A DNA stretch of 64,000 nt, taken from the NCBI RefSeq assembly GCF_047511655.1, contig NC_133390.1:161546583-161610582 (forward strand), given 5' to 3'. Under the pieces are notes generated by a model, which did no database searches, was not told the DNA's origin, and was given only the letters and a program-made list of their open reading frames with translations. The stretch is from Castor canadensis. Taxonomy: Eukaryota; Chordata; Mammalia; Rodentia; Castoridae. Below, one piece after another: positions 1 through 13,138 of this stretch (within the stretch, counting starts at the first letter, position 1; each line of letters opens with the position of its first letter). Made by a program: the position numbers and the translations under genes.

Positions 1-1086
1 CACACACACTCACCCCACCACACACACACCATACACACACCACACACACCACACACCACACACATCACACTCCACACACATCACACACACCACACACCAC
101 ACACACACACCACACACACACCACACACACCACACATTACACTCCACACACACCACACACACACCATACACACACCACACACACCACACACACCACACAC
201 ATCACACACACCACACACCACACACCACACACCACACACACACCACACACACCACACATTACACACCACACACACCACACACACACACCATACACACACC
301 ACACACATCACACACACCACACACCACACACCACACACCACACACACACACCACACACACACACCATACACACACCACACACACCACACATTACACACCA
401 TACACACCACACACATCACACACCACACACACCACACACCACACACCACACACACACACCACACACACCACACACCACACACATCACACTCCACACACAC
501 CACACACACACCATACACACACCACACACACCACACACACCACACACACCACACACACCACACACCACACACACACTCACCCCACCACACACACACCATA
601 CACACACCACACATTACACACCATACACACCACACACATCACACACCACACACACCACACACCACACACACCACACACCACACACACACACCACACATTA
701 CACACCACACACACCACACACCACACACATCACACTCCACACACACCACACACACACCACACACACACCATACACACACCACACACCACACATTACACAC
801 CACACACACCACACACATCACACACCACACACATCACACACCACACACACCACACACCACACACACCACACACCACACACACACTCACCCCACCACACAC
901 ACACACCATACACACACCACACACACCACACATTACACACCATACACACCACACACATCACACTCCACACACACCACACACACACCATACACACACCACA
1001 CACACACATTACACACCACACACACCACACACATCACACACCACACACATCACACACCACACACACCACACACACCACACACACCA

Positions 1087-1117
<31 letters not shown>

Positions 1118-1300
1118 CCACACACCACACACACCACACACCACACACACACTCACCCCACCACACACACCGCACACATCATATACTACATACACCACAC
1201 ACACCACACACACACACTCACCCCACACACCACACCCAAAACACGCACCACACCACACACCACACACAACACCTCATACACACACAACACACACCCACAC
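1..1300. repeat. CA-rich minisatellite with higher-order structure
   Basis: Almost pure C/A sequence made of short CACACC, CACACA, CACAT and CATACACA words in irregular order. Longer blocks recur: the landmark 'actcacccc' appears near 9, 575, 883, 1151 and 1216, so 575 to 883 marks a repeat of about 308 bp. The array is cut by the left window edge. The many Cys/Val-rich minus-strand reading frames here are by-products of the repeat and are not genes. Confidence 0.95.
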
Positions 1301-1590
1301 ACTCCAGCTGACACGTTTCAGGTTCTGTAGTGATCAGGGTTACAGTCCTGACACCCGAAATGATTTAAAAATGATTGAAGAACTTCACTTGTGGCTTTGA
1401 GCACCCGAAGGGAATGTGCCCAGCCTGTAAATCCTAACATTCCCCTCCCTGGGGGTCCACTTCCTCTGTCACTGCCATCTCTGAGAGACCTCCAGCTCTC
1501 TTCATTCAGCCACTACTTGGTGCCAGGTGCTGTTCTAGGCTCTTACAGCATATCAGGGAGCAAAACAGATTAAGAATCCCCTTTGTAGTC
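1301..1590. other. Intergenic, nothing recognised
   Basis: Ordinary mixed-composition DNA between the CA array and the first SINE. No exon-like frame with splice sites is visible. Confidence 0.5.
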
Positions 1591-1797
1591 AGGCACCAGT
1601 GACTCACGCCTGTAATCTTAGCTGCTTGGGAAGCTGAGATTGGAAGGATCAGTTTGAAGCCAGCCAGGGCAAATAGTTCACCAGGCCCATCTCCAAAACA
1701 ACCAGAGGTGTGGCTCAAGCATAGAGCATCAGCTTTGTGAGTGCCTGCTTTGCAAGTGAAGCCTTGAGTTCAAATCCTAGTCCCACAAAAAAAAAAA
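1591..1797 (+). mobile_element. Composite B1-like/ID-like SINE
   Basis: The left part carries the 'gcctgtaatc' box and 'ccagggcaaatagttc'. The right part is an ID-like tRNA-derived unit ending 'gagttcaaatcctag' and an A-tail. A probable target-site duplication, aatccyctttgt, flanks it (before 1591 and after 1797). Confidence 0.85.
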
Positions 1798-2239
1798 TCC
1801 TCTTTGTCTCCATGGAGATGGCTGAGTCTTCCTTCTAGTGAGCCCCTCCTCTGCTCTCCCTATTCTTCCCATTCTGCCCCACAGCACCCTCCACGGGGCA
1901 GCAGGGCAAAGACGCTAAGGAGTAAAGACAAACTCTCCAGCCATGGCTTAGGCAGAGGTGGGACGCCCTAGCCATCCACAAATGTGTCCCACCACAAGTG
2001 CACAGAGCCAAATGGTTCAGCAGGGTGACCTCATTTGACACTGGCTGTCTGGGCCCCATTGGAGTAGCAGTAGCTTTGGTGCACAGAGCCCAGTATTGTC
2101 TACTCCTTGGCTGATATTTAGCCAGGGCCAGGTGTACAATAGGCTCTTGGTGGTCACAGTACTCTCAGGGGTAACCTGGCCACTGGTCTCCTTCTGATGC
2201 TGGGTGGCCCCTGGTAGAGTCCAGTGATGTGCTGGCGAG

Positions 2240-2367
2240 GCAGGCATGGTGTGGCACTGGTGGTGCAAGCCTGAAATTCCAACACTTGGGAGGCTGAGGC
2301 AGGAGGATGGAGAGTTCAAAGACAGCCTGGGCTACAAAACAAAACCCTGCCTCAAAAAAAGAAATTT
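2240..2367 (+). mobile_element. B1-like SINE
   Basis: A 7SL-derived monomer with 'gggaggctgaggcaggagga', then 'agttcaaagacagcctgggc' and an A-rich end. It is older and shorter than the composite SINEs in this window. Confidence 0.8.
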
Positions 2368-3550
2368 ATGGGCATTTTACCAACCAGAGGTCCCAACAGC
2401 CAGCAAGAGAAAGCAACCATGGCTGATTTGAGCAGAAAAGAAATTTACCAAAAGATCTTATTTGACTCGTGGACTCACAGGAAATTCCCTAGGCCCTTGC
2501 CCAAAAAGGAACCTCATTAACATTAGTTGAGATGCACTTGGCATCTCAACAGTAAGCACTCAAAAAGTGTTCTAATAATAATAAAAGAACTTCTTATTGT
2601 TACCCAAGTTTTAGGGCAAAGGCTCCTAGGTCCCAATGAACTAGGTTCTGCCACCCATCCCAAGGTGCCAGTTGAAGAGACAGACAGTGATGCAGACAGG
2701 AAGGGAAGTACAGCCATTCTGGGAAGACACAGGGACTTGTCCTCAGCCCTGTCTTCTGCAGTATTGGCAGGGATTTAGACTTGACTAGGGAGGGAATGGA
2801 ATGGGGGCAGGAAGCCTGCATGGGTAAGCAGTGTGGGTCAAAGTCTGGTTGGCCGTTAGCTCAGGACTGGCTCAGCAAAGCTCTGGGGACATTATCAATT
2901 TGGTTCCCATGGCTGTTTCTGCTTAGGCAGAAGCCTCAGTTCCCATCTTGGGCTAACTGCTCCCATTTAGGGGGCAGTCTTATTATGGGGCTATCTGCCT
3001 ACAAGACTCCCCGGAATGTTTAGGGTAATGCCTGGAAACTTGTAGGCACTGCAGGGTTGGGGCATTGTCTGGAACTGGAAGTTGTAAAACCTTGCAGTTG
3101 ACAATCTGTTGACTATAATATCTTGTGGATTTTGAAAATGTCTTAGTACTCCATCTTGGCACCTTCAGCCTTGAAAGGGGATGAGAGAGGTTAGGTAGAG
3201 TTAAGGTTGATCAATCTTGTATTACTAGTTTTTGGACAGACACTCCTAAAGTGATACTTGCACATGTACTTGCAGAACTGAGCAGAAATTTGACCCAAAG
3301 TTTAAGGTAGCAGAGGAGGCAGATGCAAAACGAAGGCAGAGCTGCCAGCTCTATTCTGTTTCTATTTAACCACTGGGCATCTGCAGGCTCAAGTAAAGCG
3401 CCAGAGCATCTTAGCAAAAACAGCCTCTAAGTCCTTGTTCCATGATGACATTGTCACTGGGACCAAGGTGGGTCAAGGAGTCCTCAGAAGGAGAAGTCCT
3501 CAGCTTGGGTATTGGGTTCATGACCTTGTTACAGAAAAGAATTGTAGGAA
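2368..3550. other. Intergenic, nothing recognised
   Basis: No repeat of known type and no exon pair with matching phases could be seen. The open frames here are under 85 codons and look random. Confidence 0.45.
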
Positions 3551-3737
3551 CTGCCAGCACCAGTGGCTCACGCCTGTAATCCTAGCTACTCAGAGGCAGA
3601 GATCAGAGGGATTGCGGTTGGAAGCCAGCCTGGGCAAATAGTTCTCAAGACCCTGTCTCGAAAAAAACCCATCACAAAAAAAGGGCTGGTGGAATGGTTC
3701 AAGGTGTAGGCTCTGAGTTCAAACCCCAGTACTGTAA
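3551..3737 (+). mobile_element. Composite SINE with target-site duplication
   Basis: A B1-like left half followed by 'gggctggtgg' and an ID-like right half ending 'gagttcaaaccccagtac' plus A-tail. The flanks carry a near-perfect repeat, agaattKtaggaac, on both sides (near 3537 and 3739), which marks the insertion site. Confidence 0.88.
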
Positions 3738-3754
3738 AAAAGAATTTTAGGAAC

Positions 3755-4245
3755 ACATTGAGGTAGAGACCAAGAAAGTTTATTGGTAAAGCAAAGCAAA
3801 GAAAAGGACAACACTCACTCAGCTATGGATACAGGCACATGCAAAGAGGTGTGCTGAGTGCTCCAAGTTTAGGAGGGTTTATGTAGAAAGGTAAGGCAGG
3901 GGATATAAACATAGATATATGGTGTCTTCTTTCTTTGCCATCTCTTGAGCTAGATGTTGCCTTTGTTTTGAGCACCTGGTACATTTCAATCATTTTTGCT
4001 CTTACACTGTTTTGACATTATCTGTTGGGCCCAGAGATATTAAGTCTGGCCAGTTTACTAAATTTGGGTCATGAAGACACAGCTGTCTGTTCTCCTTAGG
4101 GATCCCTTTGAACAAAGAATGGGTCTCACCTGATGTTCCTTTAAAACAGTTGACCTTTCTTAAGATAAATAGTTTTCTTTGGTAAGTATTTCAGATCAAA
4201 GGAGTTAGGAGGTTTTTTTTACCAAAAATTTTCCCCCAAGAGAAG
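3755..4245 (-). mobile_element. Possible antisense LTR fragment
   Basis: Starts with 'aagtttattggtaaag', the look of a reversed LTR polyadenylation region, then AT-rich sequence unlike the flanks. No coding remnant or paired LTR was seen. Family not identified; the call rests on general appearance. Confidence 0.3.
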
Positions 4246-5236
4246 TGTGTTTCTTTATGATATTTCTGCTAAGTTCCCAGAACTTAGCTATCACCTGGGC
4301 AGGACCAGAGGGAGAGAACTGGGTTTTAAATGTATGTTGCATTTCAGAGAAAGTTGTGTGCTCCTAGTCAAGTTTGCCACTATACAGTGTTTTTCTCCAT
4401 TTTTGGCTTTTGATTCCCATGCCTCATTTTCCCTAATGTACCCTGCCTCAGTGTGACTTCTCTGCTCACAATCCTTTCACAATTCCAACTGTCCACCAAG
4501 CTGATCCCAGCGTCTGGGCTCTGAACACATCGCTGGGAGTGGGGCAGAGGCTCTGAATTCTTTTGAAGGAATGCACGCATACTCACAAGCATTGCCCAAG
4601 GCCAACGCACACCCCCTGTCCTGCCTGCTGCTCTGCTCTCCTGCTTCTCTCCCCTCCCCTAGGAATTTGGGACTGCTGCTCTGCGTGGCTGCATCCTAGG
4701 TGGAGTCTTGTTTTCTGGTAGGCCGGAGTCTCTGTGTTTAAAAGGCCACAGGTCCAGGTACCCTCTCTTGCTATTCAACTCGGTGCCATATGACCAGTAA
4801 ACTAAGCCCAGGCTACTGTAGCTTGCTGGGATTCCTTCTTGGCCTTCTCTGCTCCATCCCAGCCACAGCTGTGGCCACTGATCCAGCTGCCAATGAATCA
4901 GTGCTTTGTTTTTCGGTGGTTCTGCTCCCAGGTAGAGTGACAAGTGGAGGGCTTGGGATGTTCCCTTCCAAGGTCCTTGTGAGCCAAACTATTCAATGTC
5001 ATCACCCGTGCTCCTGGGCTCCTCATTTCAAATGTCTATAACCTGGGGCTAAAACGATGCAAATTCATAAAAGCTGCAGGGCTTTTTCTCAGTCATTGCT
5101 TTGTACCCGGGAGGACCTTCATATGTCAAAAACTCGGGGGGTTCCCAGCTTCCAAGAATAAAACCAAACCATGATCCTATGACCCTGACCTCACCTTCAA
5201 CCCCTTGCCATTCTGCACTGCAGCTCCCTAGAACTT

Positions 5237-5257
5237 CACACACACACACACACACAC
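5237..5257. repeat. (CA)n microsatellite
   Basis: Uninterrupted CA dinucleotides, about ten copies. Confidence 0.95.
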
Positions 5258-6550
5258 CCTCCCGGTGACTGCTTAAAGGTTCCCTCCACCTGTCTGCCCA
5301 TCCCCTACACTGGTCTCTGACTACACAGGACAGGTGCCAACTCAGAGGAGTCCCTGAAGGCTGCACAGCTCCCACCTGGGCAATGTCATCAGCATCCTCA
5401 CTGTCAACAACCCTTGGTGACTGAATAGATGGAACTGTCAGAAGGAATGTTCCCAAAAGGCTCATCTGGTCACACTCTTGCTCTGGGCCCTGCCCTGCTG
5501 CCAGTCCCTGGGGGTTTCTGTTCAGCATCCATTCACGGTAGTCAACCCCTCCTCCAGGACGTGGGCAACCGTTGGATGGTGACAGACCTTCCAGGCACAG
5601 GTTTCTGGGTGAGGTAATAACCTGCGCAAGCTGGGGGGAGCCTCCCTGAGCCTGCTTCCTTCCTCTGCTTCAAAGGGGCAGCCAGGAGGACTTGAGGGAG
5701 CAGCTTCCTGGCCTGAAGACCCCCGTCAAGTTTCCTGGTATGAGTGCAGGTTGTCCTTGAGTATCTTCCTGGGAGCACTGGCTCCCAGGTCCCCTTAGAC
5801 CCTGCACTCTGGATGCTCAAGCCCCTTGATCAAAGTGGAGCAGGATTTGTGTGTAACCTCCACACACTGCCCTTGAACCATCTCTAGATGATCAACGATG
5901 CCTAATTCAGTGTAAGTGTCGCACACGGTTGTTAGTGTTGCCTAGGGAGCGACAAAAAGCAGTCTGCACGTGCTCAGTAGATACAAGACCATGGGAGGCC
6001 TGAATCCACAGTGCACAAGCAAGACATGAAGCAAACGTTGCTCAAACACCGAGGGCTGGAGAGAGACTGGGGGCTGAGGAGTGGGGAGGCCACAGCTCCT
6101 TCCTGGAGGACAAGGTGCTGCATTCCAGGCTGTGGCACCTGCTTGTTCAAAATCACGGGGGTATGATAAAGTTTCCCTTATTCAAGGTTATTCTTCTAAA
6201 TTAGTGCTTCTCCTGGAGGGGCGTTCAACTCAGCCTCTGAGTTGCTGGGTCTGGGACTCACTGTGGGTGAGTGTCACAGTGCCCGACCTGGAAATCTGAA
6301 TATTAACCAGCCTCTGGGCGATTGCTCTGAACCTACAGCCTAAGAGGGTGTGCTGGGACCTGGAGGGCTGAGGAGCCAGTCCACTGAACAGCCTTGTCCC
6401 TGGAGGGACGGTGCTGGAGTGGGCTTCAGAGACATCTCTCTGGCAGATGGAAATGAAGAGCCTGGGCACCATGACAAGGCCAGAGCCCCCATTAGGAGGC
6501 CAGGGGAGCAGGCATGAAGGTTAGGATTTTCAGTTAACAGGGTTCAAAGG

Positions 6551-6574
6551 ACAGAGAGAGAGAGAGAGAAAGAA
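6551..6574. repeat. (AG)n microsatellite
   Basis: A short AG run with an 'aaagaagg' decay at the right side. Confidence 0.9.
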
Positions 6575-7871
6575 GGACTAGAGGGGGAATGCCAGGTTCT
6601 GACTTTATGGAGGAGGTGACATTTGGGCTGGTTTGAGAATTGGTGGGTACAAGGCTATTTTGAGGTTTGAGAAGTATTTGTGCTGCCCTCAGGCCCAAGC
6701 AACCTGGGTTCCACCTGGGCCCTGGGCCTCAGCCACCCGAAACTTTTCATGCCTTCCTCAAAATGCTGTATGTCCTGTCTGTCACCTAGAACCCACCAGG
6801 ATGACAGCACTGTCACTATTGCTCTGCACACTGGCCCGGTCACTATTCATCCTGTGGGGCACTTTCAACCCCCCCCCACCTGACCTGTCAGATGTCCCGA
6901 GAACTCTGAGGTCTCCCCTAAGGGAAGGGGTGGAAGGAGGGCATACCCACTGGCCAGCATGGGGTTACTTTCGTCAGGTCATGTGAAATCAGGGTGCCAT
7001 GGTCCTGACCTGCTGGTTTGGGTGACTCTAGGACATTTGCCCAGGGCTCTGCGTACCTAGCAGACAGCCTTGGGTGCAACCACCCTGGCTGCCAGTGGGC
7101 ACCTAGCCACAGCCTGAACTCCTGGGTGTCTTCCCACTGCCCGGGCCACCCCAGCCTGGGTGAACCAGGTGAGTTCCATGGGAAGTCCATCCTGGCAGGT
7201 GATTCCTCATGTATTTTACTTCCACTGTAACCATACATGGACATTAATATCCCCAGTTTTGTGAGGATTTGATGCCAAGTGCTCTGAATACTGAGAACAC
7301 AGTGTCACTCATGGGGTCCCCCTGCAAAAACGCATGACCCGAATCCAATCCTGACAGAACTTAAGACAAACTCAAACTACTAGACATTCTATAGAGTAGC
7401 TGGCTTGTTCTTCAGAAATGCCAAAGTCAAAACATGTCAAGGTCATGAAAGACGGGGAAACACTGAGGAACTGTTCCAGTTCAGAGGAGGCACAAGGGAT
7501 GTGACAAGTGACAGTGACAGCGGATCCCGGGATTCTGGGCCTCTGTAGGATGCTATTGGTACCATGGGTGAGGTTCTGAGGGGCTCTGTGGATTAGCAGG
7601 TGGCTCTGTACTGGTGTCATTGCCGTGATTAAGTGGCGAGTACCCTTGTTCTTCAGAGATACAGTGACTGCACTTACGCTCAAATAATTCTGGAAAGAAT
7701 TTAAATAGATACACAAGTATTCAAACATGTATCCATGTGACGATAAGACAAAGGTAATTAAATATACAGATTGAGTAGTCTGAGTGAAGTCTCTATAGGA
7801 AATTTTCATTTTATTTTTAGAATTGTTCTGTAAGTTTGGTATTATTTCAAAATTTAAAAAAAAACTAAAGC

Positions 7872-7958
7872 AGGGGCTGGTGGCGTGGCTCATGCAGTAG
7901 AGTGCCTGCCTAGCAAGCATGAAGCCCTGAGTTCAAACCCAAGTACCACCAAAAACAA
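7872..7958 (+). mobile_element. ID-like SINE
   Basis: tRNA-derived unit with 'gcctagcaagcatgaagccc' and the B-box-like 'gagttcaaaccc', ending in an A-rich tail. A second, more decayed copy follows directly. Confidence 0.85.
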
Positions 7959-7979
7959 ATAAACAGACACCCCTACAGC

Positions 7980-8060
7980 ATTAGCTGGGAGCAGGGTTCC
8001 AGAGTGCTTGCCCCTAGCAAGAGCAAGGCCCTGAGTTCACACACCAGCACTGAAAAAAAA
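7980..8060 (+). mobile_element. Degenerate ID-like SINE
   Basis: Same design as its left neighbour ('aggccctgagttcacacacc', A-tail) but diverged. Confidence 0.7.
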
Positions 8061-8159
8061 TGAATGGAGTGGAAGAGTATTAACAACCAAAAATGTCATA
8101 GAAATGGTTACTGTGACTGAATCTACCGTGGGTAGCATGCGTGAGCTTCCTTAATCTAA

Positions 8160-8325
8160 CGCTAACCACACAAGGTAGATATTATCATATTATCATCTTG
8201 TTTCACGAAAAGACAAACAGTCCTAGAGGAGGTGGTGACTTTCCTGAGGTTACACAGCTTGTGAACAACACAGGTGGTATTTGAACCCAGGCCAAGCTGG
8301 TTTAAGAGTCTCTGCTCTCTACCCA
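8160..8325. mobile_element. MIR-like ancient SINE
   Basis: Contains the familiar MIR wording 'ggttacacagcttgtgaac' and 'tttgaacccaggcc'. Old and diverged; orientation not fixed. Confidence 0.6.
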
Positions 8326-8631
8326 TTGAGACAGAAAGACAGATGACAATCACCCAGGGTAACAACAGTGGAAACAGGCTCTGAAGGGGGCTGGAAATAC
8401 CTGGGAGGCTTCACATAGAAATGACATTTGAACTGGGCATTGAAGCATGTATAGGAGTTCTCCACTTCTGGAAAGTTCTACAAATGGAAGAAGTCCAGGT
8501 CTCAGAAATTGGAAAGGCTGAGTCCCTAGAGTTTTCCTGGGCCTTACTAACCCATAGATAGAAATGGTGGCTGTTTGTCATTGTCTGCAAAATGCCCCTC
8601 AGTTCCTTCCAAGAGTCCTGCCATTTTCTAT

Positions 8632-8829
8632 ACTTTTTTTTAGGTACTGGGGATAGAACCTAAGGCTTGCTAGGCAAGGGCTCTATCACTGAGCTACAGC
8701 CCCAATCCTTTTGTTTGGATTTTGGTTTTGAGATAGGGTCTTACTAACTTTGTCCAGGCTGGCCTCAAACTCTTGATTCTCTTGCCTCTGCCTCCTGAGT
8801 AGCTGGGATTACAGGCAAGCATCACTCTA
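8632..8829 (-). mobile_element. Composite SINE, reversed
   Basis: Reads T-run, 'tactggggatagaacc', 'gctaggcaagggctctatc', then 'gagatagggtcttac' and 'gtagctgggattacaggc'. This is the ID-like half followed by the B1-like half in reverse complement. Confidence 0.85.
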
Positions 8830-9004
8830 CTCTTAAATTTCCTAATGTGGCCGAGTGTGATAACTGTGGGGGTGAGAGGCCCTTGAGCATTTAGTAACTA
8901 ACGGCCTGTGGCTTTCTTCCTGTCTTCCTTCTGGGGCTGGAGGATGCCAGAGCTGTCAGGGGCGCCAGGAAGTGTTCTCCCCCCTCAGCATCCCTTTGCC
9001 ACTT

Positions 9005-9085
9005 TTCAGCTGTGTGACCTTGGCAAGTTACTTCACTTCTCTGAGCCTGAATATTCTTATCTGTGAAACAGAGCCCACAATATCT
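9005..9085 (+). mobile_element. MIR fragment
   Basis: Carries 'cagctgtgtgaccttggcaa' followed by 'tctctgagcctgaa', the MIR core wording. Confidence 0.6.
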
Positions 9086-10369
9086 AGGATTAAAAGAACA
9101 TCAGCCAAGGGGCTTGGCTTGGTTTCTGATGTGACTTAAGGCCTTCAAAGTTGGTAGTTGTTCTTGTGGATGAGACCCTGGAGCCCAGAGAAGAGCAGAA
9201 ACTGGTCCAGGGCACACAGTTAGTAGAGGCACAGCCAGAACTCAGCCCAGGCCCTGGTCCTCACTGTCCTCACTGCCCTCACTCACTTTGCTCCATGCTC
9301 TTGCCATTAAGGCAGAGCCAGGCTGGAAGCCACTTTCCCAACAACAGCTTACCTTGGGACGAATCCCCAGCTTCCTGGGGCTTTGCTAACCCCACTTCTA
9401 TTTCCTAATGCGACTGAGTGTGACAATTGTGGGGGATGGGAGCTCTTGGATGTGTGGCAACTCACTGTCCCTGTGCTTTCTCCCTGAGCTCCTCCTGGCC
9501 TGGAGGAGGCCAGGCCCACCAGGAAGGCAGCATGGTGACACAGAGAGGGACTTCAGTTTCCTGACAGGAAGTGGGGGTGCCTTCTCACCCCATGTCCCCT
9601 GGGAGAGTGGTTTGGTTCTGTTTTCCTTCCCCCAGCCTTCAGATCTCCTCAGACTTACCCACTGTGCAAAGCCTGGGCCTGGTGGTATTCGAAGCCCCCT
9701 CCTGCTACCTGCCTGGGCACTAAGGTGGTGACCACCCTGGGCACTGGCTGTCTGGGCTCCTTCTGGAGGTCCGGGGGGAAGGCTGGGCCTGTCTCCAAGT
9801 CACTGGGGTCTTGTGTTTATGCTTTGCATTCTGACGCCTTTGTCACCTGGCTGCTGTGCATGGGTGTTTCTCCCTGCTCCAGCGCTGTGCCCATGACGCT
9901 GACAAAGATGGTGGTGATGATGATGACAATCTATCTACATGCCCACCTTCCTTTCTGGGAGGCTGGTGTACTTCAGGACCAAATGATCCAAAGGGGCCTT
10001 TTAGGAGATGGGAATCTGGGAGGGGGACTGTTTTCAGCACAGCAAGGTAGGGGAGGCCCTCTTGAGTTTATCACTGGAATACGAAATGTCTGACCGTGAG
10101 TCCAGGTCTCTGGACTCTATTCCTCTTCTCCCTTTGACTTCAGGATCTGCCACAAACCCCTCCCACACCTGCATTCCCAACTTAGGAGCAGCTAAAGGCA
10201 AGAGCCAGAGGATGAGAGTCCCAGGAGGGGAGGGAAGGGAAGGGCTGGGAATCTAGAGGAGAGACAGAGCGAGGCCTCAGCTGGCCACAGGAATGGCTTC
10301 ATGGGAAAGGCAAGCTCTGGACCTGACAAGAAGGACTGTGTCTGCAGATGGAGTGTGGGGACAAAGGAG

Positions 10370-10445
10370 AAAACTGAGGTTCGTCAAGGTTAAGCCACAA
10401 GTTCAAAGTCACACAGCAAGTAAGTGGTAGGACTAGAATTTGGGC
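10370..10445. mobile_element. MIR fragment
   Basis: Contains 'gttcaaagtcacacagcaag' and 'taagtggtagg', typical of MIR in the opposite sense to the 9005 copy. Confidence 0.55.
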
Positions 10446-11833
10446 CCAGGATAGGACAGGATCCAAATCCATGCCCTTGGCTGCCTTGCTGGGCTGCCAG
10501 GGGCCTCCGTCCACAGGGAGAGCTGAGCAGAAGACTCCCAGAGGCAACAGGAGCCATGGATCCTTCTATCTCTGCACTTACTCAGACACCCCAGAGCTCT
10601 GCTGTGAAGCCCCAGAGTGACTTCCTGAGGCCCAGGCCTCTCTAGTCAACTAGGACCAAGGTCAAGGCAGGGCTCTGGACTGAGCCCCTGTCTGTTAACA
10701 CATTTTACTGTCGGAGCACCTCCCATGACGGGCATTGTTTCCCCATCCTTCAAGAGGATCCCCAACTTCGGAAGGATAGAGGGACCAGACCACTCACCCT
10801 GGGAGCAGATAACATGGGTGCAACTGGGAACCCAATTCACTTTCTTCTAGAAAAGGTCAACAGAATAGGAAAGAGAGCAGGGAAAAAAGGGACAGAACCA
10901 GCTATTCCGTTAACCAACCCTTGACCCAGCCCATCGTGAATTCCTATGGAGACCATGCACTTTGGGTCGTGATGCAAGCCATGTTGAGTTGGATAGCAAG
11001 AGAGAGTGAGGGCAATGGTGGGACCATTTTATCCTGATTGTGGTCCTGGTTCCATATCCACACAGACATTAACATCTGTACGACTAAGAGAACTATATGA
11101 AGCAGATATGGCACAGCGTTAAGATTTTATAAACCTAGCTAGTTTATTCTTATGTATATGTTTGAAATATCTTATAGTAATTGTAGAAAAAATAAAAAGG
11201 GGGAGGAGGAGAAGTGAGGAAAAGCCTGTTTAGATGTGATGGCTGGAATTGGTGCAGCCATCTCGCAACTGTGAAAGAAACCAACGTGAGGGCAAAACTG
11301 AGCTGTGGGATGGTAGAGCAGATAGAGAGATGGTGACGCAATGCAGTTAGGTGCTGAATCAACCAGCATCTCAAATTTGCAGACCCAAGTCAAGTTGGTG
11401 GCTTCTATTTCTTGGGACACTGTCTCTAACATAGGATACAGGTCAGATCTGACCTCCATGGCTAGAAGGACTGGAAAGGAGGCTCACGGATGGAGTCTTC
11501 TAGGTTTGGCTGGGCATTTCCCAGCAGGGGGAGACTACTGGGGATGGTTTTGAGGCAGGATAACTAAGAACACAGGACAAGAGGAACAGGATCCAGGAAT
11601 TCAGAAATAAACATTGCACCAGCACATAACCTGGTCAGATGTGCCCAGATATCATTTGCTGTTCTTTAAGCGTCCTGCTCCTTCACTGGGCAGTAACAAG
11701 CAGTAGAGAGATGACCTCCCCTCCTCATTCCTGCTGATTATCTTGCCCTAGGGTTCAAGCACACATGCCTGCAAGAAAACAGCCTCCTGCTCTCCCTCCT
11801 TTGAGTTGAAGGGTGGCCATTAAAAGTCACGAC

Positions 11834-12005
11834 AGAGCCGAGTGCCAGCAACTCACCCCTGTAATCCTAGCTACTCAAGAAGCAGAGATCAGGAGGATTG
11901 CAGTTCAAAGCCAGCCCAGGCAAATAGTTCACAAGACCCTATCTCACAAAAACCCATCACAAAAAAGGGCTGGTGGAGTAGCTCAAGGTGTAGGCCCTGA
12001 GTTCA
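11834..12005 (+). mobile_element. Composite SINE with exact target duplication
   Basis: Complete B1-like/ID-like composite. The 11-base repeat aaagtcacgac occurs immediately before and after it (11823-11833 and 12006-12016), which shows a clean retroposition event. The ID-like tail half is shortened. Confidence 0.92.
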
Positions 12006-12016
12006 AAGTCACGACA

Positions 12017-13138
12017 AGCCTAAGTCTCTATTGTAAGGATGCACAATGAACTCTGATTCTGCAGAATACAACAGCAACAGGAGTGGTTGGGATGAGTCAG
12101 GTGCCTAGTACACAGGGGACCACTGATGCTCGGGACCCTGTAACAGGCCCCTTGCTTCGCTTTTCCTAGCATTTACACCCTGCCAAAGCAGCCCACCTGC
12201 GTCTTTTCTGTGAGGTACAACTGTCCTTTCCACTCTACTTGCTGAGTAAGTCTGTTAGTCTCTTGTGTGAAATTCTTATTCTGCATTGGAAGACAAGAAC
12301 GTGGGGGCCGAGGTGAGGACCCCTCTTTTCTTTAGGTTTCTAATGTTCCAGCCATCTAGGCTGTCCTCCTGTGACTTCATCTCAACGTCCCTTTCCTGGC
12401 AGACGTCCTCACAGATGCAACAGCTGCCTGGGCCTGGGGAGACTGGGGGAGCTCGGGCAGATAAGAGCTGGAGGTGTTCAAACTGTGCAAGGTTATTTTT
12501 GAAAGTCTGGGTTATGACAAGCCGTCGGTCCTTGCTGCCACTCGGAGCTCTCTTTCTTGTACAGATGCAGAAGGAAGGCAGAGCTGGGGCGAGGACCCAG
12601 GACAAGTTCTCCTGGCAACAGTCCCCAGATAGAGTATCTTCTTTCCCTTAAAGATTGAGTAAACATAACAGTGACTTCACTGCTCTGTGACTCAGTTTCC
12701 TCATTTCCAAAAGGGGGAATAAACAGCCCTCCCTAATGGGTTGTTGTTAGCCTGGGAGATGATGTGTGCAAAACATCTGTTACATGCTTTGTACATGGCA
12801 CTGTTTGCCTTTCTATGGAGTCTGTGAGGCTTACACAGAACAGACCTTTTAGAACCATGCAAAGAGAAAAAGAAAAACCACCCCCTCCACCACCACAAAA
12901 ACCTCAGAAGGGCTCAGTAAGCTTCATTAGACTTTTACAAAATCAGAAAGGGAGTGACAGGGTGCTTGGGGATTATGGCCGCCCAGCAAGAGAGCCCCAG
13001 CTCAGGCTGGGTCTCCTCTCATCACCATGGAGATGGGAGGCTGCCTGGGGGGGGGAGCTCACCCTCCCCGCTAGGCTGCGGCAGTGGGAGGGGTGAACTT
13101 TGCAGAGCCAGGCCTTGGGGTCAGAAAAGTTGGGCTGG
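12017..13138. other. Intergenic, nothing recognised
   Basis: No known repeat or exon structure seen. The longest frames (12286-12651 on + and 12276-12605 on -) overlap each other and show no family features. Confidence 0.4.

Larger units (their letters stand above)
4246..7870. other. Intergenic, mostly unique sequence
   Basis: About 3.6 kb upstream of BPI with a short (CA)n at 5237-5257 and (AG)n at 6551-6574. The longest frame, on the minus strand at 5049-5528, runs through the CA tract and shows no family motif. No gene is called. Confidence 0.5.
8870..11820. other. Intergenic, MIR fragments only
   Basis: Besides MIR-like pieces near 9005-9085 and 10370-10445, no gene or young repeat was recognised in this stretch. 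Confidence 0.45.

Noticed and set aside
81-1267. Cys/Val-rich minus-strand frames
   Set aside because: Translation of a CA/GT simple repeat.
5049-5528. Minus-strand frame of 159 codons
   Set aside because: Runs through a CA microsatellite (VCVCVCE segment) and lacks any known motif.
7372-7920. Minus-strand frame of 182 codons
   Set aside because: Its start lies inside an ID-like SINE, and the rest shows no domain, splice context or codon pattern of a gene.
7872-7958. tRNA gene (A/B-box-like words)
   Set aside because: The unit is an ID-like SINE with an A-tail, repeated many times in the window; no cloverleaf with paired acceptor stem seen.
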